This document shows, piece by piece, positions 52,317 through 61,776 of a stretch of 64,000 nucleotides of DNA. Below the pieces are notes generated by a model that saw only the letters and a program-made list of their open reading frames with translations, searched no databases and was not told where the DNA came from. The DNA lies in assembly GCF_900205965.1 (NCBI RefSeq), contig NZ_OAOF01000004.1, positions 124,001 to 188,000 of the forward strand, in the 5' to 3' direction. This DNA comes from Lacrimispora amygdalina. Lineage in GTDB: Bacteria > Bacillota > Clostridia > Lachnospirales > Lachnospiraceae. How positions within the stretch are numbered: position 1 is the stretch's first letter; the number at the start of each line of letters is the position of its first letter. Position numbers and translations under genes: made by a program.

Positions 52317-52360
52317 AAGATAAAACGAAAGCACCCGTAAGGGCGCTTTCGTTTTATCTT
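52317..52360 (-). terminator. terminator of the cohesin-protein operon
   Basis: AAGATAAAACGAAAGC and GCTTTCGTTTTATCTT arms with a CCC-GTAA-GGG tip; eleven bases after the cohesin gene stop. Confidence 0.85.
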
Positions 52361-52370
52361 ATATCATTAA

Positions 52371-54170
52371 TCAGTCATCCAGATCCAGGAATTCAAAGTC
52401 ATCATCCTCATTCTCATCCATCTTTGGATTCCTTCTGGAATTGACTTTCCTATCCTTCGGCTGCGTCTGATGTGTCCTTACTCCAGGCATTAAATTCTGC
52501 TCCATCTCCTCCAGGCTGGACTCTTCCATAAAATCGTCCTCTTCCTCGTAAGCAGTTGTCCTGGGTATGAACGTATCAGGCTCGTCCATAATATCATCTT
52601 CAAAACCGGAATTAAATCTGCCTGTCCGTTCTCTTTCTGTGAATTCCTCTCTGCTGTAGCGTTTCACCTTTACAGGCGGTGCAGCCTCCGTCCGGCTTTC
52701 TCTGCGGCTTCTGGGCTCGTCCTTCCTTTGATTATCATGCAGGGGTTCATCAGGTCTTAGATCAGGTCCGCTGCCTCGTTTAATCAGGAAAATGACAATA
52801 ACCAGTAATGCTAATGCAAGTACGCTGACTGCAATCAATATATAGAACTGCAGGTGGTAATCCTTCAGCAGGTCACTGTAAGTCTGCGCCAGCTCCACAT
52901 ATTTGTCATTGGTAACACCGGAAGCAAAATATCTCTGAACCGTCTTTTCAGAAAGATCATAGCGGTAGAAATTCTTTTCTCCGTTCCAGTTCATACCATA
53001 GAACAGACAATACTCTGCCTTTGATTCTGTATTGGGCACCCATCCGGTAACTTTGATGCCATCAATTTCAATCTGCTGTTCTTTAAAGCCTTCCGGAACA
53101 GCGGCATCTCCATCCAGAGGGATAATTACAACCGCTTTTTCCGTAGTTTTTACTTCAACGAACTGTGACCAGCTGTCCGCGCCTTCATTATAGATAAAGA
53201 AACCGCCGTCGCCGCCTTCATCCTTTAAGTACAATAAAAGTATATCTTTTTCAAGCCCCTTACCAGCCATCACCTCAGTTCCCTTATACTGATAAGTTGT
53301 GGCTTCAAAGCCTTCCGGAAGTGTGGACTCATCAAAGGAAGATGCGATGCGGTATACAATATCATGAATTGTTACAGAGGCGGAACTAAACTCTGCTTCT
53401 CCAGTCTCTCCGCCAGGGTTGGCTGTCGGAGTTGTCTCCCCGCCTTCCGGTTTCGTGACTTTAATCGTATAATTCTTGATTGTCTGGCCATCTTCCGCAG
53501 TCACCTTGACTACAACCTGATTCTCTCCTGCTTTTAAGCCCTTCTCTCCCGTAAGAGTTACATGTGCTCCAGCATTGGAAGCCACTGCGTTGACAATCAG
53601 ATCCGCTGTATTGGCATCAACCTCGGCAGTATAGCTGTCTACTTTTGCAGAGAACTCAGGGGATAAGGTTCCGGGCGAGATCTTTAAAGACTTCAGTGTT
53701 GCATCCTTTGAATACGTTGCAGGTGATGTTACCTTAACAGTGGAGCTGCCCTGTTTCGATACGGTAACAGCTCCGGAATTCACATCATAGATTTCCTGCG
53801 AAGTAACCGTAATCTTTCCATTTCCTGCTTTCAGTGTCTTAAATTTCAGCGTAAACTGAAACGATTTCTGATCTGCGGAATTCATGGTTCCAAGTATCTT
53901 AATCGCTCCGGCTCCGCCGTTTGCGCTGGTTCCGCTTACAAACTCCAGAATTCCGGGATCATAAGAAAGCATGATCTCCGCAGTTCCCAGCGCGGTATCG
54001 CTGGTCACTTTCATATTCACGGTCACATCATTGCCTACCATAACGGAAGGATCGGAAAATGAGATCTTAGCTTCCGATGCAAAGGATACAATGTGGCCCC
54101 AAGGGCTTATTACAGCCATCATGCAAACCAGTATAAGGCTGGTGATTATTTTTTTTAGTTTCCTGTTCAT
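52371..54170 (-). CDS. membrane-anchored cohesin protein
   Basis: 599 residues. Signal peptide (about 1-31), then a cohesin domain (about 34-150: ISFSDPSVMVGNDVTVNMKV, AEIMLSYDPGILEFVSG), a cadherin-like beta-sandwich (about 155-240: LKSLKISPGTLSPEFS), a linker, a second folded region (about 255-440), a membrane span (about 442-465: YILIAVSVLALALLVIVIFL) and a 130-residue acidic, Arg/Glu-rich cytoplasmic tail. Cohesins bind dockerins with calcium. The gene follows by 21 bases a gene whose product ends in a dockerin, so the pair could hold that enzyme on the cell surface. Only one cohesin is present, no cellulose-binding module and no S-layer anchor, so this is not a cellulosome scaffoldin. 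Confidence 0.85.
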   Translation of the reverse strand: MNRKLKKIITSLILVCMMAVISPWGHIVSFASEAKISFSDPSVMVGNDVTVNMKVTSDTALGTAEIMLSYDPGILEFVSGTSANGGAGAIKILGTMNSADQKSFQFTLKFKTLKAGNGKITVTSQEIYDVNSGAVTVSKQGSSTVKVTSPATYSKDATLKSLKISPGTLSPEFSAKVDSYTAEVDANTADLIVNAVASNAGAHVTLTGEKGLKAGENQVVVKVTAEDGQTIKNYTIKVTKPEGGETTPTANPGGETGEAEFSSASVTIHDIVYRIASSFDESTLPEGFEATTYQYKGTEVMAGKGLEKDILLLYLKDEGGDGGFFIYNEGADSWSQFVEVKTTEKAVVIIPLDGDAAVPEGFKEQQIEIDGIKVTGWVPNTESKAEYCLFYGMNWNGEKNFYRYDLSEKTVQRYFASGVTNDKYVELAQTYSDLLKDYHLQFYILIAVSVLALALLVIVIFLIKRGSGPDLRPDEPLHDNQRKDEPRSRRESRTEAAPPVKVKRYSREEFTERERTGRFNSGFEDDIMDEPDTFIPRTTAYEEEDDFMEESSLEEMEQNLMPGVRTHQTQPKDRKVNSRRNPKMDENEDDDFEFLDLDD

Positions 54171-54191
54171 ATTGTCTCCTATTTGATAAAC

Positions 54192-56552
54192 TTACATTTT
54201 AAGTACTTTCTTCTGCAAAAGAAGAAGATCCTGAGAATTTACTTTTCCGTCTCCGTTTAAATCGGCTGCTGCTTTTCCTGCTTCCGGTAATTTCTCCAGC
54301 CCCAGCAGATATCGCTGCAGCTTCAGCACATCCAGACTGTTAACTTTCCCATCTCCGTTTATATCACCGCTTCCTTTTGAAGTTGTGGAAGAAGCTGGCT
54401 GCTGGGTCTGGGACTGTTCCTGAGTCTGCGCCTGTGTCTGAGCCTGGGTCTGTGCAGGGCTTTTAACACCGGGGCCCTTTTGTCCTTCACCGGCAGTTGA
54501 CTGTGCTGCTGTTGTGGAACCAGTCTGCGTTGATGTTCCGGTAGAACCATCCGGAGCTATTGTGATATTGCTGCCGCCTGGGGTTCCTGCGTCATTACCT
54601 GAGCTGGAACCAGAAGCTCCTGGTCCCCAGCTGCCTCCTGAAGAACTGCTGCCACCCGAAGAACTGTTTCCGCCTGAAGAAACAGAACCTGGCTGGTTAT
54701 TGTTTCCTGAACTATAGGTAGGTCCATTGGCCTGGCGGACCACATGAAGGATATACTCTCTTACATTACCATTTTGCGCAGTAACTGAAACTTTAATATC
54801 ATTATTGCCGCTTTGAAGCGCTATTGTCCCCGTTCCTTTTATGGAAGAAGCAGAATTTAACGCAGAAGCATTTACTTTAATACTGGTCACACCAGAATCC
54901 ACAATCAGATTGTATTCTCTGGTGTCCCGGTCAAAACTGGGCGTCATAACAAATCCATCCACGCTAAGCCCTGACAGCTTATTGTTGGGATTGCCGTCAC
55001 CCGTTGGCTGGCTGCAGGGATTTTCGGGCATATTATTATAAACCGGTATTTTAAATTCAAGTCCGGTCTGTTTCATCTCATTGTTATATGCTTTTGAATA
55101 TACAGCAGCCTCAGATGCCGCCCCCTGTACATTGGTCATATACTGATGCTTATACAGATTCGCCCCCTGTACATTATATTTCTTCAGATAAAAAGTATCC
55201 TGCCCAACTTTTACATAGTTATTACCATAATATAGTGCACCGCCTAAAATTGATTTTTCCGGCGTATTCCAGGGGCGTTCATAATTGCCTGTCTGGGATG
55301 CCCACCAAAGACCTCTCTGTACAGCAGTCATGCTGCCGGACTGGTATGCTTCTATATTAAAGAAATTATAGACTCCGGCATATCCTGGTTCTGTACCGGA
55401 TATACTCTTGCCTGTACCTGCAGAACCCTGTTCCTGAATGATCATGGCTGCCAGTACATATGGATTCACTCCTGACTGGGTTGCCGCATTCATAATCATA
55501 TTGGTATAGGCAGAGCTTCCTGTTGTGGTTCCTGTCGCAGGTGCATTGCCAGATGGTCCGGTAAGACTTGCTCCAGGACCATATTCCATAAGAATGGCTG
55601 CATGGTTGGGCGTAATAGATGCCTGAGGTGATTCCAGGCTTACATTACCGGAAGAGGAGCTTTCAGTCTCTGTTTTTCCTCCAGGACCAATATTGGCTCC
55701 GGGACCCGCAGCATTCCCTGGATCCGTGGATGATCCTCCATCCGGCGGAGTGAGTGAGCCTCCCTGGGAAGTGCCGGTATTGGCAGTGCTTCCAGACAGG
55801 AATGTCCCCCTGACCATGGCATTTAATCCTTCCAGTGTATGCTTATTGCTGTCATACGTATGCGTCAAAAATTGAAATACATTGGTTTCATCCAGAAAAT
55901 TTCTGGGATCCATAAAATACTTGACAATATCCTCTGATGCCGTAACCCAGGTACTTCCGTCAAATCCTACCCAGGTACTGCTGTCCCAGTCATAAGCCCC
56001 GTTCTCCGTAGACTTCCACGATGACATACTGTTTGTATGCACAAGAGTTTTACCTACCAGACTTTCTTCCTTCACAGCAGTGTTCCAGTCCAGATTGGTC
56101 TTCTGGGCAGTAAACACCCAGTTGGGATATTGGGCGTGCAGCGCTCTTAAACGTACCTTATAACTTTCAGGAAACCCCTGAGCCGACAATTTTGATTCAA
56201 AATCTGCATCACTGGTATAAACCGCCGAAAATTTCAGATAGCTTTTTGTAACATAGCCTGTCACCGTCTGTCCATTGGAATTGTTAAACCGTATTTCATA
56301 CCAAAGACCTCCGTCTGATCCGTTCTTTTCATTGACCACGGTAACGGATGCTCCATTGGCCAGTTTCGTAACAATGGAATAGGAAGTTCCAGGTCCGCTT
56401 CTCACATTCAGAGTTGTGGCATTCACCGTTGCCGTCTTATTCGTATAAGCATACGTATCTATGTATGGCGATACCGCTCCTGTAAACGATTCAATCACCA
56501 GAATACTGGCAAGTACTACTGCCCACTTACCAGCTTTTTTATACTTTTTCAT
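54192..56552 (-). CDS. secreted glucosaminidase with SH3b, cadherin-like domain and C-terminal dockerin
   Basis: 786 residues. Signal peptide (about 1-35), SH3b domain (about 40-108: TTLNVRSGPGTSYSIV), glucosaminidase-type hydrolase (about 115-500: ALHAQYPNWVFTAQKTNLDW; IIQEQGSAGTGKSISG holding the probable catalytic Glu), cadherin-like sandwich (about 530-610), Ser/Gly- and Gln/Thr-rich linkers (the Gln/Thr part is a DNA low-complexity repeat near 54400-54460), and a dockerin (about 725-786) with two calcium loops, DINGDGKVNSLDVLKLQ and DLNGDGKVNSQDLLLLQ. It probably cuts peptidoglycan glycan chains during growth or division. The dockerin is expected to bind the cohesin protein encoded next. 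Confidence 0.85.
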   Translation of the reverse strand: MKKYKKAGKWAVVLASILVIESFTGAVSPYIDTYAYTNKTATVNATTLNVRSGPGTSYSIVTKLANGASVTVVNEKNGSDGGLWYEIRFNNSNGQTVTGYVTKSYLKFSAVYTSDADFESKLSAQGFPESYKVRLRALHAQYPNWVFTAQKTNLDWNTAVKEESLVGKTLVHTNSMSSWKSTENGAYDWDSSTWVGFDGSTWVTASEDIVKYFMDPRNFLDETNVFQFLTHTYDSNKHTLEGLNAMVRGTFLSGSTANTGTSQGGSLTPPDGGSSTDPGNAAGPGANIGPGGKTETESSSSGNVSLESPQASITPNHAAILMEYGPGASLTGPSGNAPATGTTTGSSAYTNMIMNAATQSGVNPYVLAAMIIQEQGSAGTGKSISGTEPGYAGVYNFFNIEAYQSGSMTAVQRGLWWASQTGNYERPWNTPEKSILGGALYYGNNYVKVGQDTFYLKKYNVQGANLYKHQYMTNVQGAASEAAVYSKAYNNEMKQTGLEFKIPVYNNMPENPCSQPTGDGNPNNKLSGLSVDGFVMTPSFDRDTREYNLIVDSGVTSIKVNASALNSASSIKGTGTIALQSGNNDIKVSVTAQNGNVREYILHVVRQANGPTYSSGNNNQPGSVSSGGNSSSGGSSSSGGSWGPGASGSSSGNDAGTPGGSNITIAPDGSTGTSTQTGSTTAAQSTAGEGQKGPGVKSPAQTQAQTQAQTQEQSQTQQPASSTTSKGSGDINGDGKVNSLDVLKLQRYLLGLEKLPEAGKAAADLNGDGKVNSQDLLLLQKKVLKM

Positions 56553-56617
56553 CTGTTTCTCCCATAATACACTTCCGTATTTTTATTTCCAGTTATATGT
56601 AAAGCATACATTATTTT

Positions 56618-56647
56618 ATTATAATGACAAATGATACCATGTGTCAA
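56618..56647 (-). promoter_or_regulatory. promoter of the glucosaminidase-cohesin operon
   Basis: Minus strand consensus TTGACA (56642-56647), 18-base spacer, consensus TATAAT (56618-56623); leader about 60 bases. Confidence 0.75.
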
Positions 56648-56719
56648 TCTGAATCAGTCAATCTTCACCCATTTGGAAATATTTGTAAGAAAATCTTTCA
56701 TTTTTTCCGGATGACAAAA

Positions 56720-56745
56720 CAGCAGGACGATGAAACACCCTGCTG
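56720..56745 (-). terminator. terminator of the gabT operon
   Basis: CAGCAGG/CCTGCTG arms with a twelve-base loop, then TTTTGTC on the minus strand, 20 bases after the gabT stop. Moderate strength. Confidence 0.55.
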
Positions 56746-56763
56746 CCTGAAAATTATATATAT

Positions 56764-58128
56764 TTATTTTAAAGAATTTTCTGTGCATGCCTCAATTGCA
56801 GATTCTAAAATTGCAAGCCCGCTTTCAAGCTGTGTATCTGTTACGACTAATGGGCATAAAAAGCGGATCACATTGGAATAGGCGCCTGCACTTTCCACAA
56901 TTAAGCCATGGTGGACACAGTAGTCAACAATTTCACGTACCAGTCCTGCATTTGGCTGTTTACTCAGTTTATCCGTTACAAACTCAATCCCCATCATGCA
57001 GCCGATTCCTCTTACGTCACCTACTTCTTTGAATCTGTTTTTCCATAATTCAAATCTGCTTCTGCATAAATTTGAGATTTCAACAGAACGGGAACACAGA
57101 TTCTCTCGTTCCATAAGCTCTATTACCTTTAATGCAGAGGCACACGCCAGCGCATTCCCTCCAAAGGTGCCGCCTATAATTCCGCCTTTTACACCATCAA
57201 AGATCTCTGCCGCAGCAGTGACTGCACTTAAGGGCAATCCTCCTGCAATTGATTTGGCTGATGCCAGAATATCAGGAGCACAGCCGGCATCCTTCCAGTA
57301 ATCGGATACAAACATCCTGCCGGAACGTGCAAAACCAGTCTGGACCTCATCTGCAATCAGCAGAATCCCTTTCTCATCACAAATGGTCCTTAAAGCCTTA
57401 ACCCATTCTATGGGAGCTGGAACAAAGCCGCCCTCGCCCTGCACCGGTTCTACCACAATCCCCGCCACATATTCTGCAGGAGAGGCTTCTTCAAATACCT
57501 TCTGTAGTTTTTCCATATAATATCCAACTGCTGCGGCATCGCTTAATCCCTCTGGTTTTCTATACAGATACGGAAATTCTGCGCGGTAAACTCCATCTGG
57601 AAAAGGTCCGGTCCCGAACGCATATGCTTTTTTTGCCGTCATCGTCGCAGCAAGAAGCGTTCTTCCATGAAATGCCCCTGAAAAAACAATAATATTGGGC
57701 CTTCCTGTGCAGGACTTTGCAATTTTTACTGCATTTTCTATCGCCTCAGCGCCGGAATTGGCAAACATAGTTTTCTTTTTTTCTGCTTTGAGCGGAACAA
57801 TTTCATTCATTTTCTCCGCAAGCTTTATGTAGCCTTCGTGTGTGACAATATTCATCATACCATGAAAATATTGATCTGCCTGTTCTTTAACCGCTTCTAT
57901 AATTTCCGGATGACTGTAACCAATGTTTAATACACCTACTCCGCCAACCCAGTCAAGAAACCGGTTACCATCCAAATCCTCCAGCATAGCACCCTCTCCT
58001 CTGCTGATTACGCAGGGATATACCGATTTAATGGCATCTGGCACCGCTTCCTTTCTACGTTTTAAAACGGCCTCAGCTTTCGGTCCCGGCAGAGGCATTT
58101 TTATTTCCGGTAATGCATCTCTCAGCAT
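56764..58128 (-). CDS. gabT: class III aminotransferase, 4-aminobutyrate-type
   Basis: 454 residues, PLP enzyme. Seen: FANSGAEAIENAVKIAK near 115, GAFHGRTLLAATM near 145, LLIADEVQTGFARSG near 265 and the PLP lysine in ASAKSIAGGLPLSAV near 300. These are the features of GabT: GABA + 2-oxoglutarate to succinate semialdehyde + glutamate. Other omega-amino acids (beta-alanine, 5-aminovalerate) are possible substrates. ATG at 58128 follows AAGGAGG by five bases. Next to an iron alcohol dehydrogenase and an amino-acid importer. Confidence 0.88.
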   Translation of the reverse strand: MLRDALPEIKMPLPGPKAEAVLKRRKEAVPDAIKSVYPCVISRGEGAMLEDLDGNRFLDWVGGVGVLNIGYSHPEIIEAVKEQADQYFHGMMNIVTHEGYIKLAEKMNEIVPLKAEKKKTMFANSGAEAIENAVKIAKSCTGRPNIIVFSGAFHGRTLLAATMTAKKAYAFGTGPFPDGVYRAEFPYLYRKPEGLSDAAAVGYYMEKLQKVFEEASPAEYVAGIVVEPVQGEGGFVPAPIEWVKALRTICDEKGILLIADEVQTGFARSGRMFVSDYWKDAGCAPDILASAKSIAGGLPLSAVTAAAEIFDGVKGGIIGGTFGGNALACASALKVIELMERENLCSRSVEISNLCRSRFELWKNRFKEVGDVRGIGCMMGIEFVTDKLSKQPNAGLVREIVDYCVHHGLIVESAGAYSNVIRFLCPLVVTDTQLESGLAILESAIEACTENSLK

Positions 58129-58158
58129 ATGATCCTCCTTTTTGCCATGGTACGGCAT

Positions 58159-59289
58159 CTAAATTGATTTTGTATAAATACAGCTGATCTCTTCCCGATT
58201 CAGGATGACGGGGTGATTGGCAATACTGGCGGCTGAGATCTTCATACAGTTTTCCGTCAGCCATGGTACGTCTGCTTCTCTGATTCCCATCTCTCCTAAG
58301 GTTTCTGTCAAATGAAGTTCTGCAATCAGTTTCCTGATCTGACTGACAAAATCAGATTCATCCTTTCCTCCAAGCAGCCTTGACATGGCTGCAAATTTAT
58401 CCGGAGAACCTTTTATGGATGCTTCATAGACATAAGGAGCAAGCGCCGCCAGCCCTCTTCCATGAACCGCATTTCTAAGTCCGCTGACCGGGTGTTCCAT
58501 CCCGTGGAGTGCGGTCACTCCCGCTGTATTGATCACCATTCCGCCCAGTGTACTTGCAAGGCACAGCTTCTCCCAGCTGTCTAAATCTTCCCTGTTATGA
58601 CAGACCTTTATCAGGCTGTCCGCCGCCAGCCGGATTCCTTCCAAAGCCATCATATCGGTAAGCGGCTGAGCTATGGAAGACAGATATCCATCCATGTTAT
58701 GGCAGAGAGCATCAAAGCCGACCGATGCCAGAACTGCCTGCGGCATGGTGGTCATCAGCAGCGGATCAATGATGGAGCATGACGGTACTATGGCACTGCA
58801 CCGGAGTGATTTTTTATCAAGCGTATCCGGATTGGTCATTACCGCAAATCCATTGCCTTCACTTCCGGTTCCGCAGGTCGTTGGAACTGCCAGTACAGGC
58901 AATGCCCTATCGCTGACCTTCTTTCCAAAAATATACTCATTAATATCGCCGCCATTAACTGCCTGGAAGGCGATTCCCTTCGCTGCATCCAGACTGCTTC
59001 CTCCTCCCAGAGCAACAACAAGGTCACATGCTTCCTCCACTGCGATACCAGCCCCTTCACAGACCGTAGTGGTCAGGGGGTTGGGCTCAACTTTATCAAA
59101 CAACACAGACGATACTCCCTGCCTTTTAAGCAATTCTTGTGTTCTGGCAAGAAGACCGGATGCCTTCGTACTCCTGCCACCCGTCACAATAAGGGCCCGC
59201 TTTCCAAGTCTGGCTGCCTTTTTTCCGATTAAATCTGCCGTTCCCCTTCCAAATACCAGATTAACCGGCAGGTAATATTGAAACTCCAT
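58159..59289 (-). CDS. iron-containing alcohol dehydrogenase (semialdehyde reductase by context)
   Basis: 376 residues, group III metal-dependent dehydrogenase. NAD-binding GGGSSLDAAKGIAF near 94-107; TTCGTGSEGNGFAV near 137; metal-ligand region GMEHPVSGLRNAVHGRGLA near 260-278. With GabT just downstream the likely reaction is succinate semialdehyde to 4-hydroxybutyrate, as in GABA-fermenting Clostridia; substrate is inferred. GAGAGG before the ATG. Confidence 0.85.
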   Translation of the reverse strand: MEFQYYLPVNLVFGRGTADLIGKKAARLGKRALIVTGGRSTKASGLLARTQELLKRQGVSSVLFDKVEPNPLTTTVCEGAGIAVEEACDLVVALGGGSSLDAAKGIAFQAVNGGDINEYIFGKKVSDRALPVLAVPTTCGTGSEGNGFAVMTNPDTLDKKSLRCSAIVPSCSIIDPLLMTTMPQAVLASVGFDALCHNMDGYLSSIAQPLTDMMALEGIRLAADSLIKVCHNREDLDSWEKLCLASTLGGMVINTAGVTALHGMEHPVSGLRNAVHGRGLAALAPYVYEASIKGSPDKFAAMSRLLGGKDESDFVSQIRKLIAELHLTETLGEMGIREADVPWLTENCMKISAASIANHPVILNREEISCIYTKSI

Positions 59290-59317
59290 ATAAATGCCTC
59301 TCTTCTTTGTATTTGCA

Positions 59318-60211
59318 CTATTTTACATTTTTAGTTTTCCCGTCCTTGGCGTTAACAAAATAATCATCCGTCAGCCCATAGGATTTTATTATTTTTAACA
59401 GCGTCCCGTCTTCTTTCATTTCATTCAGGCACAGATTTACTTCATTCAGGAAATCCTTATCCTGAAAACGGACCGCAGCTCCGATCTGTCCGCTGGCTTC
59501 TGCCTCATAGGGAGCCAGAAGCTTCAGCTTTAAAGAGCTGTCTGCCGAAAGCGTATAGCCGGCAACAATTCCATCTGTCACAACTGCGTCAACCTTTCCT
59601 GTGTTAACCGCTGTCATCAGCGTTGCCTGATTGTCATAAGCAAGCAGCTCGCCTATTTTTCCTTCATCCAGCCATTTTTGTGCTGTTTCATAAAATGCAG
59701 TGCCTGGCTGTGCACCGATTGTCTTGCCATTTAGATCCTCTTTGCTTTTCACAGCGGAATCAGCTGGTATTACCACTGCCTCTCCCTCCTGATACCATTT
59801 ATCAGTAAATGCCGCTATTTCCAGTCTCTCATCCTTTACATACATTCCATCCACAACCATATCAATATTGCTGTTATTCAGTTCCACCAGCAGATTGGAA
59901 AAATCAATTTCCTTCATTTTAATATCTCCGATACCCAGGCGGCTGCACAGTTCTTTTAAGATTTCGATATCAATTCCTTTTAACTGTCCGCTTTCCACAT
60001 CTTTATAGCAAAATGGAGCGTCGTTGGAAGATCCAATCAGAATATATCCCTTCTCTTTTATTTTCTTTAGCATGGCTGATTCTCCTGCTCCCTGTTCCGT
60101 GGAGGCCGCCTGCTTTTGACCCGGACCATCACCAGAAACACCGCAGCCTGCTAATAAAACTGCAGCCAGCACTCCCAGTACAGCCATTCTTAATCCTGAT
60201 TTCTTTTTCAT
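59318..60211 (-). CDS. amino-acid ABC transporter binding lipoprotein
   Basis: 297 residues, family 3 solute-binding protein. Signal MKKKSGLRMAVLGVLAAV, lipobox LLAGC (Cys23). Fold signatures: IGSSNDAPFCYKDVESGQLK near 58, GIDIEILKELCSRLGI, LNGKTIGAQPGTAFYE near 163. Captures a small polar amino acid outside the cell; a GABA-like ligand fits the neighbours. CAGGAGAATT before the ATG. Confidence 0.88.
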   Translation of the reverse strand: MKKKSGLRMAVLGVLAAVLLAGCGVSGDGPGQKQAASTEQGAGESAMLKKIKEKGYILIGSSNDAPFCYKDVESGQLKGIDIEILKELCSRLGIGDIKMKEIDFSNLLVELNNSNIDMVVDGMYVKDERLEIAAFTDKWYQEGEAVVIPADSAVKSKEDLNGKTIGAQPGTAFYETAQKWLDEGKIGELLAYDNQATLMTAVNTGKVDAVVTDGIVAGYTLSADSSLKLKLLAPYEAEASGQIGAAVRFQDKDFLNEVNLCLNEMKEDGTLLKIIKSYGLTDDYFVNAKDGKTKNVK

Positions 60212-60251
60212 AATTCTCCTGCCTTTCTTTTTATATGATAATTTCTAAGGG

Positions 60252-60947
60252 TTACGGCATACGTTTCAGTCTCCGTTCCAGAATCCCGGTTATCTGGGAA
60301 AGTGGAATACTGAGCAGTAAATAAACAACTGCCAGCAGAGTATACGCTTCTACTGTAAGAAACGTCTGAGATGCATAGGTTTTTGTGCGCAATAGCAATT
60401 CCTGCACTGAAATCATTGCCAGCAGGGACGTATCCTTTATGAGCATAACCAGATAATTTCCAAATACCGGTACAGAATTTCTGAGAGCCGGAGGTATAAT
60501 GAAATGAATCATTACCTTTCCTTCTGAAAACCCAAGTGCAAGCCCAGCCTCTCTCTGCCCAGGGTCCACCGCAAGTATTGCAGAACGGATAACTTCTGAC
60601 ATGTAACATCCATAATTAACTGCAAATCCTATGATTCCGCAGGTAGATGCCTTCAGCTGTATGTTGGTCTGGTATCCTGCCATGGCGAGTATCCCGTTTA
60701 ACAACGTGGGAACAACATAATATATATAAAAAAGCTGTACAAGCAGCGGCGTTCCCCTGACCAGCTCTATGAAAACCGACAGGACCCGGCTGAGCACCCT
60801 GTTTTTGGAGAGACGCCCCATTGCGATGAGTAGTGCCGCCACTAATGCAAAGAAGAAACCCGAAAGGGTAATATAAAGAACAATCCCAACTCCTCCCCAC
60901 AGGCTGGGTCCCAGTGTGTGAATTGCTTTTCCAAAATTTAATTCCAT
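60252..60947 (-). CDS. polar amino-acid ABC permease
   Basis: 231 residues of the HisM/GlnP type, with four or five spans, and the EAA-like loop QREAGLALGFSEGKVMIHFI near 150. GGGAGG seven bases before the ATG; 12 bases after the ATPase gene. Confidence 0.88.
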   Translation of the reverse strand: MELNFGKAIHTLGPSLWGGVGIVLYITLSGFFFALVAALLIAMGRLSKNRVLSRVLSVFIELVRGTPLLVQLFYIYYVVPTLLNGILAMAGYQTNIQLKASTCGIIGFAVNYGCYMSEVIRSAILAVDPGQREAGLALGFSEGKVMIHFIIPPALRNSVPVFGNYLVMLIKDTSLLAMISVQELLLRTKTYASQTFLTVEAYTLLAVVYLLLSIPLSQITGILERRLKRMP

Positions 60948-60959
60948 CCCTTCACCTCC

Positions 60960-61682
60960 CTATAACACTCTGGACAGAAATGTCCTGGTTCTTTCATTTT
61001 TTGGGTTGGTAAATATGTCCTGTGGCGAGCCTTCCTCTACAACATACCCGCCATCCATAAAGATCACACGGTCTGCCACATCTTTGGCAAATCCCATTTC
61101 ATGGGTGACCACAATCATGGTCATTCCCTCTTTTGCCAGCTGTTTCATCACCTCCAGCACATCTCCTACCAATTCAGGATCCAAAGCAGAGGTGGGCTCA
61201 TCAAAGAGAAGTATCTCTGGTTTCATTGCCAAAGCTCTGGCAATGGCGACACGCTGCTGCTGCCCTCCTGATAGTGCGGTCGGATATGCATGGGCTCTGT
61301 TTTCCAGACCCACCTTTTTCAAAAGGTCCAGAGCCTGCTCTTTTGCTTCTTTTACAGGAACCTTATTGAGTTTGACCGGCGCATACATTACGTTTTCCAG
61401 TGCATTTTTTAACGGAAACAAATTGAACCTCTGAAATACCATACCCACCTGCTTCCTGTAATCTGTGACCTTTTTCCCCAGATGTGTAATATCCTCTCCC
61501 TGATACAGGATCTCTCCCCCTGTCGGGCTCTCCAGTAAGTTTACACAGCGCAGAAGCGTACTTTTGCCAGATCCGGAAGGTCCTATAATCACCACTACTT
61601 CACCCTTTTTTACTAACAGGTTTACATCTTTTAAAACTTCCAGATCTTCAAAGCATTTTGACAGATTCTTAATTTGCAGCAT
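60960..61682 (-). CDS. amino-acid ABC transporter ATPase
   Basis: 240 residues, GlnQ-type. Walker [13 protein letters not shown] near 34, signature [15 protein letters not shown] near 133, Walker [15 protein letters not shown] near 157, switch histidine in [16 protein letters not shown] at 61682 is set by AGGAGG six bases upstream. Unlike the three sugar importers of the window this one encodes its own ATPase. Confidence 0.93.
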   Translation of the reverse strand: MLQIKNLSKCFEDLEVLKDVNLLVKKGEVVVIIGPSGSGKSTLLRCVNLLESPTGGEILYQGEDITHLGKKVTDYRKQVGMVFQRFNLFPLKNALENVMYAPVKLNKVPVKEAKEQALDLLKKVGLENRAHAYPTALSGGQQQRVAIARALAMKPEILLFDEPTSALDPELVGDVLEVMKQLAKEGMTMIVVTHEMGFAKDVADRVIFMDGGYVVEEGSPQDIFTNPKNERTRTFLSRVL

Positions 61683-61718
61683 GATTAACCTCCTTTTTGC
61701 TTTTTTTATACAACAAAA

Positions 61719-61752
61719 AGGCAATGTCTTTTTTTCAAAAGCTTCATTGCCT
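61719..61752 (-). terminator. terminator between the kinase and the amino-acid importer
   Basis: AGGCAATG/CATTGCCT arms with an 18-base loop; the minus strand ends in CCTTTTTGTTG. It would end the kinase transcript or, if read through, attenuate the downstream operon. Confidence 0.65.
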
Positions 61753-61776
61753 GGTATATTCTATATGAATGTGTTT

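Noticed and set aside
54400..54460. Tandem repeat array
   Set aside because: It is the DNA of a Gln/Thr-rich linker within the glucosaminidase gene, not an independent repeat.
52371..56552. Cellulosome scaffoldin with dockerin enzyme
   Set aside because: Only one cohesin, a membrane span instead of S-layer or sortase anchor, no carbohydrate-binding module, and the dockerin enzyme is a cell-wall hydrolase.
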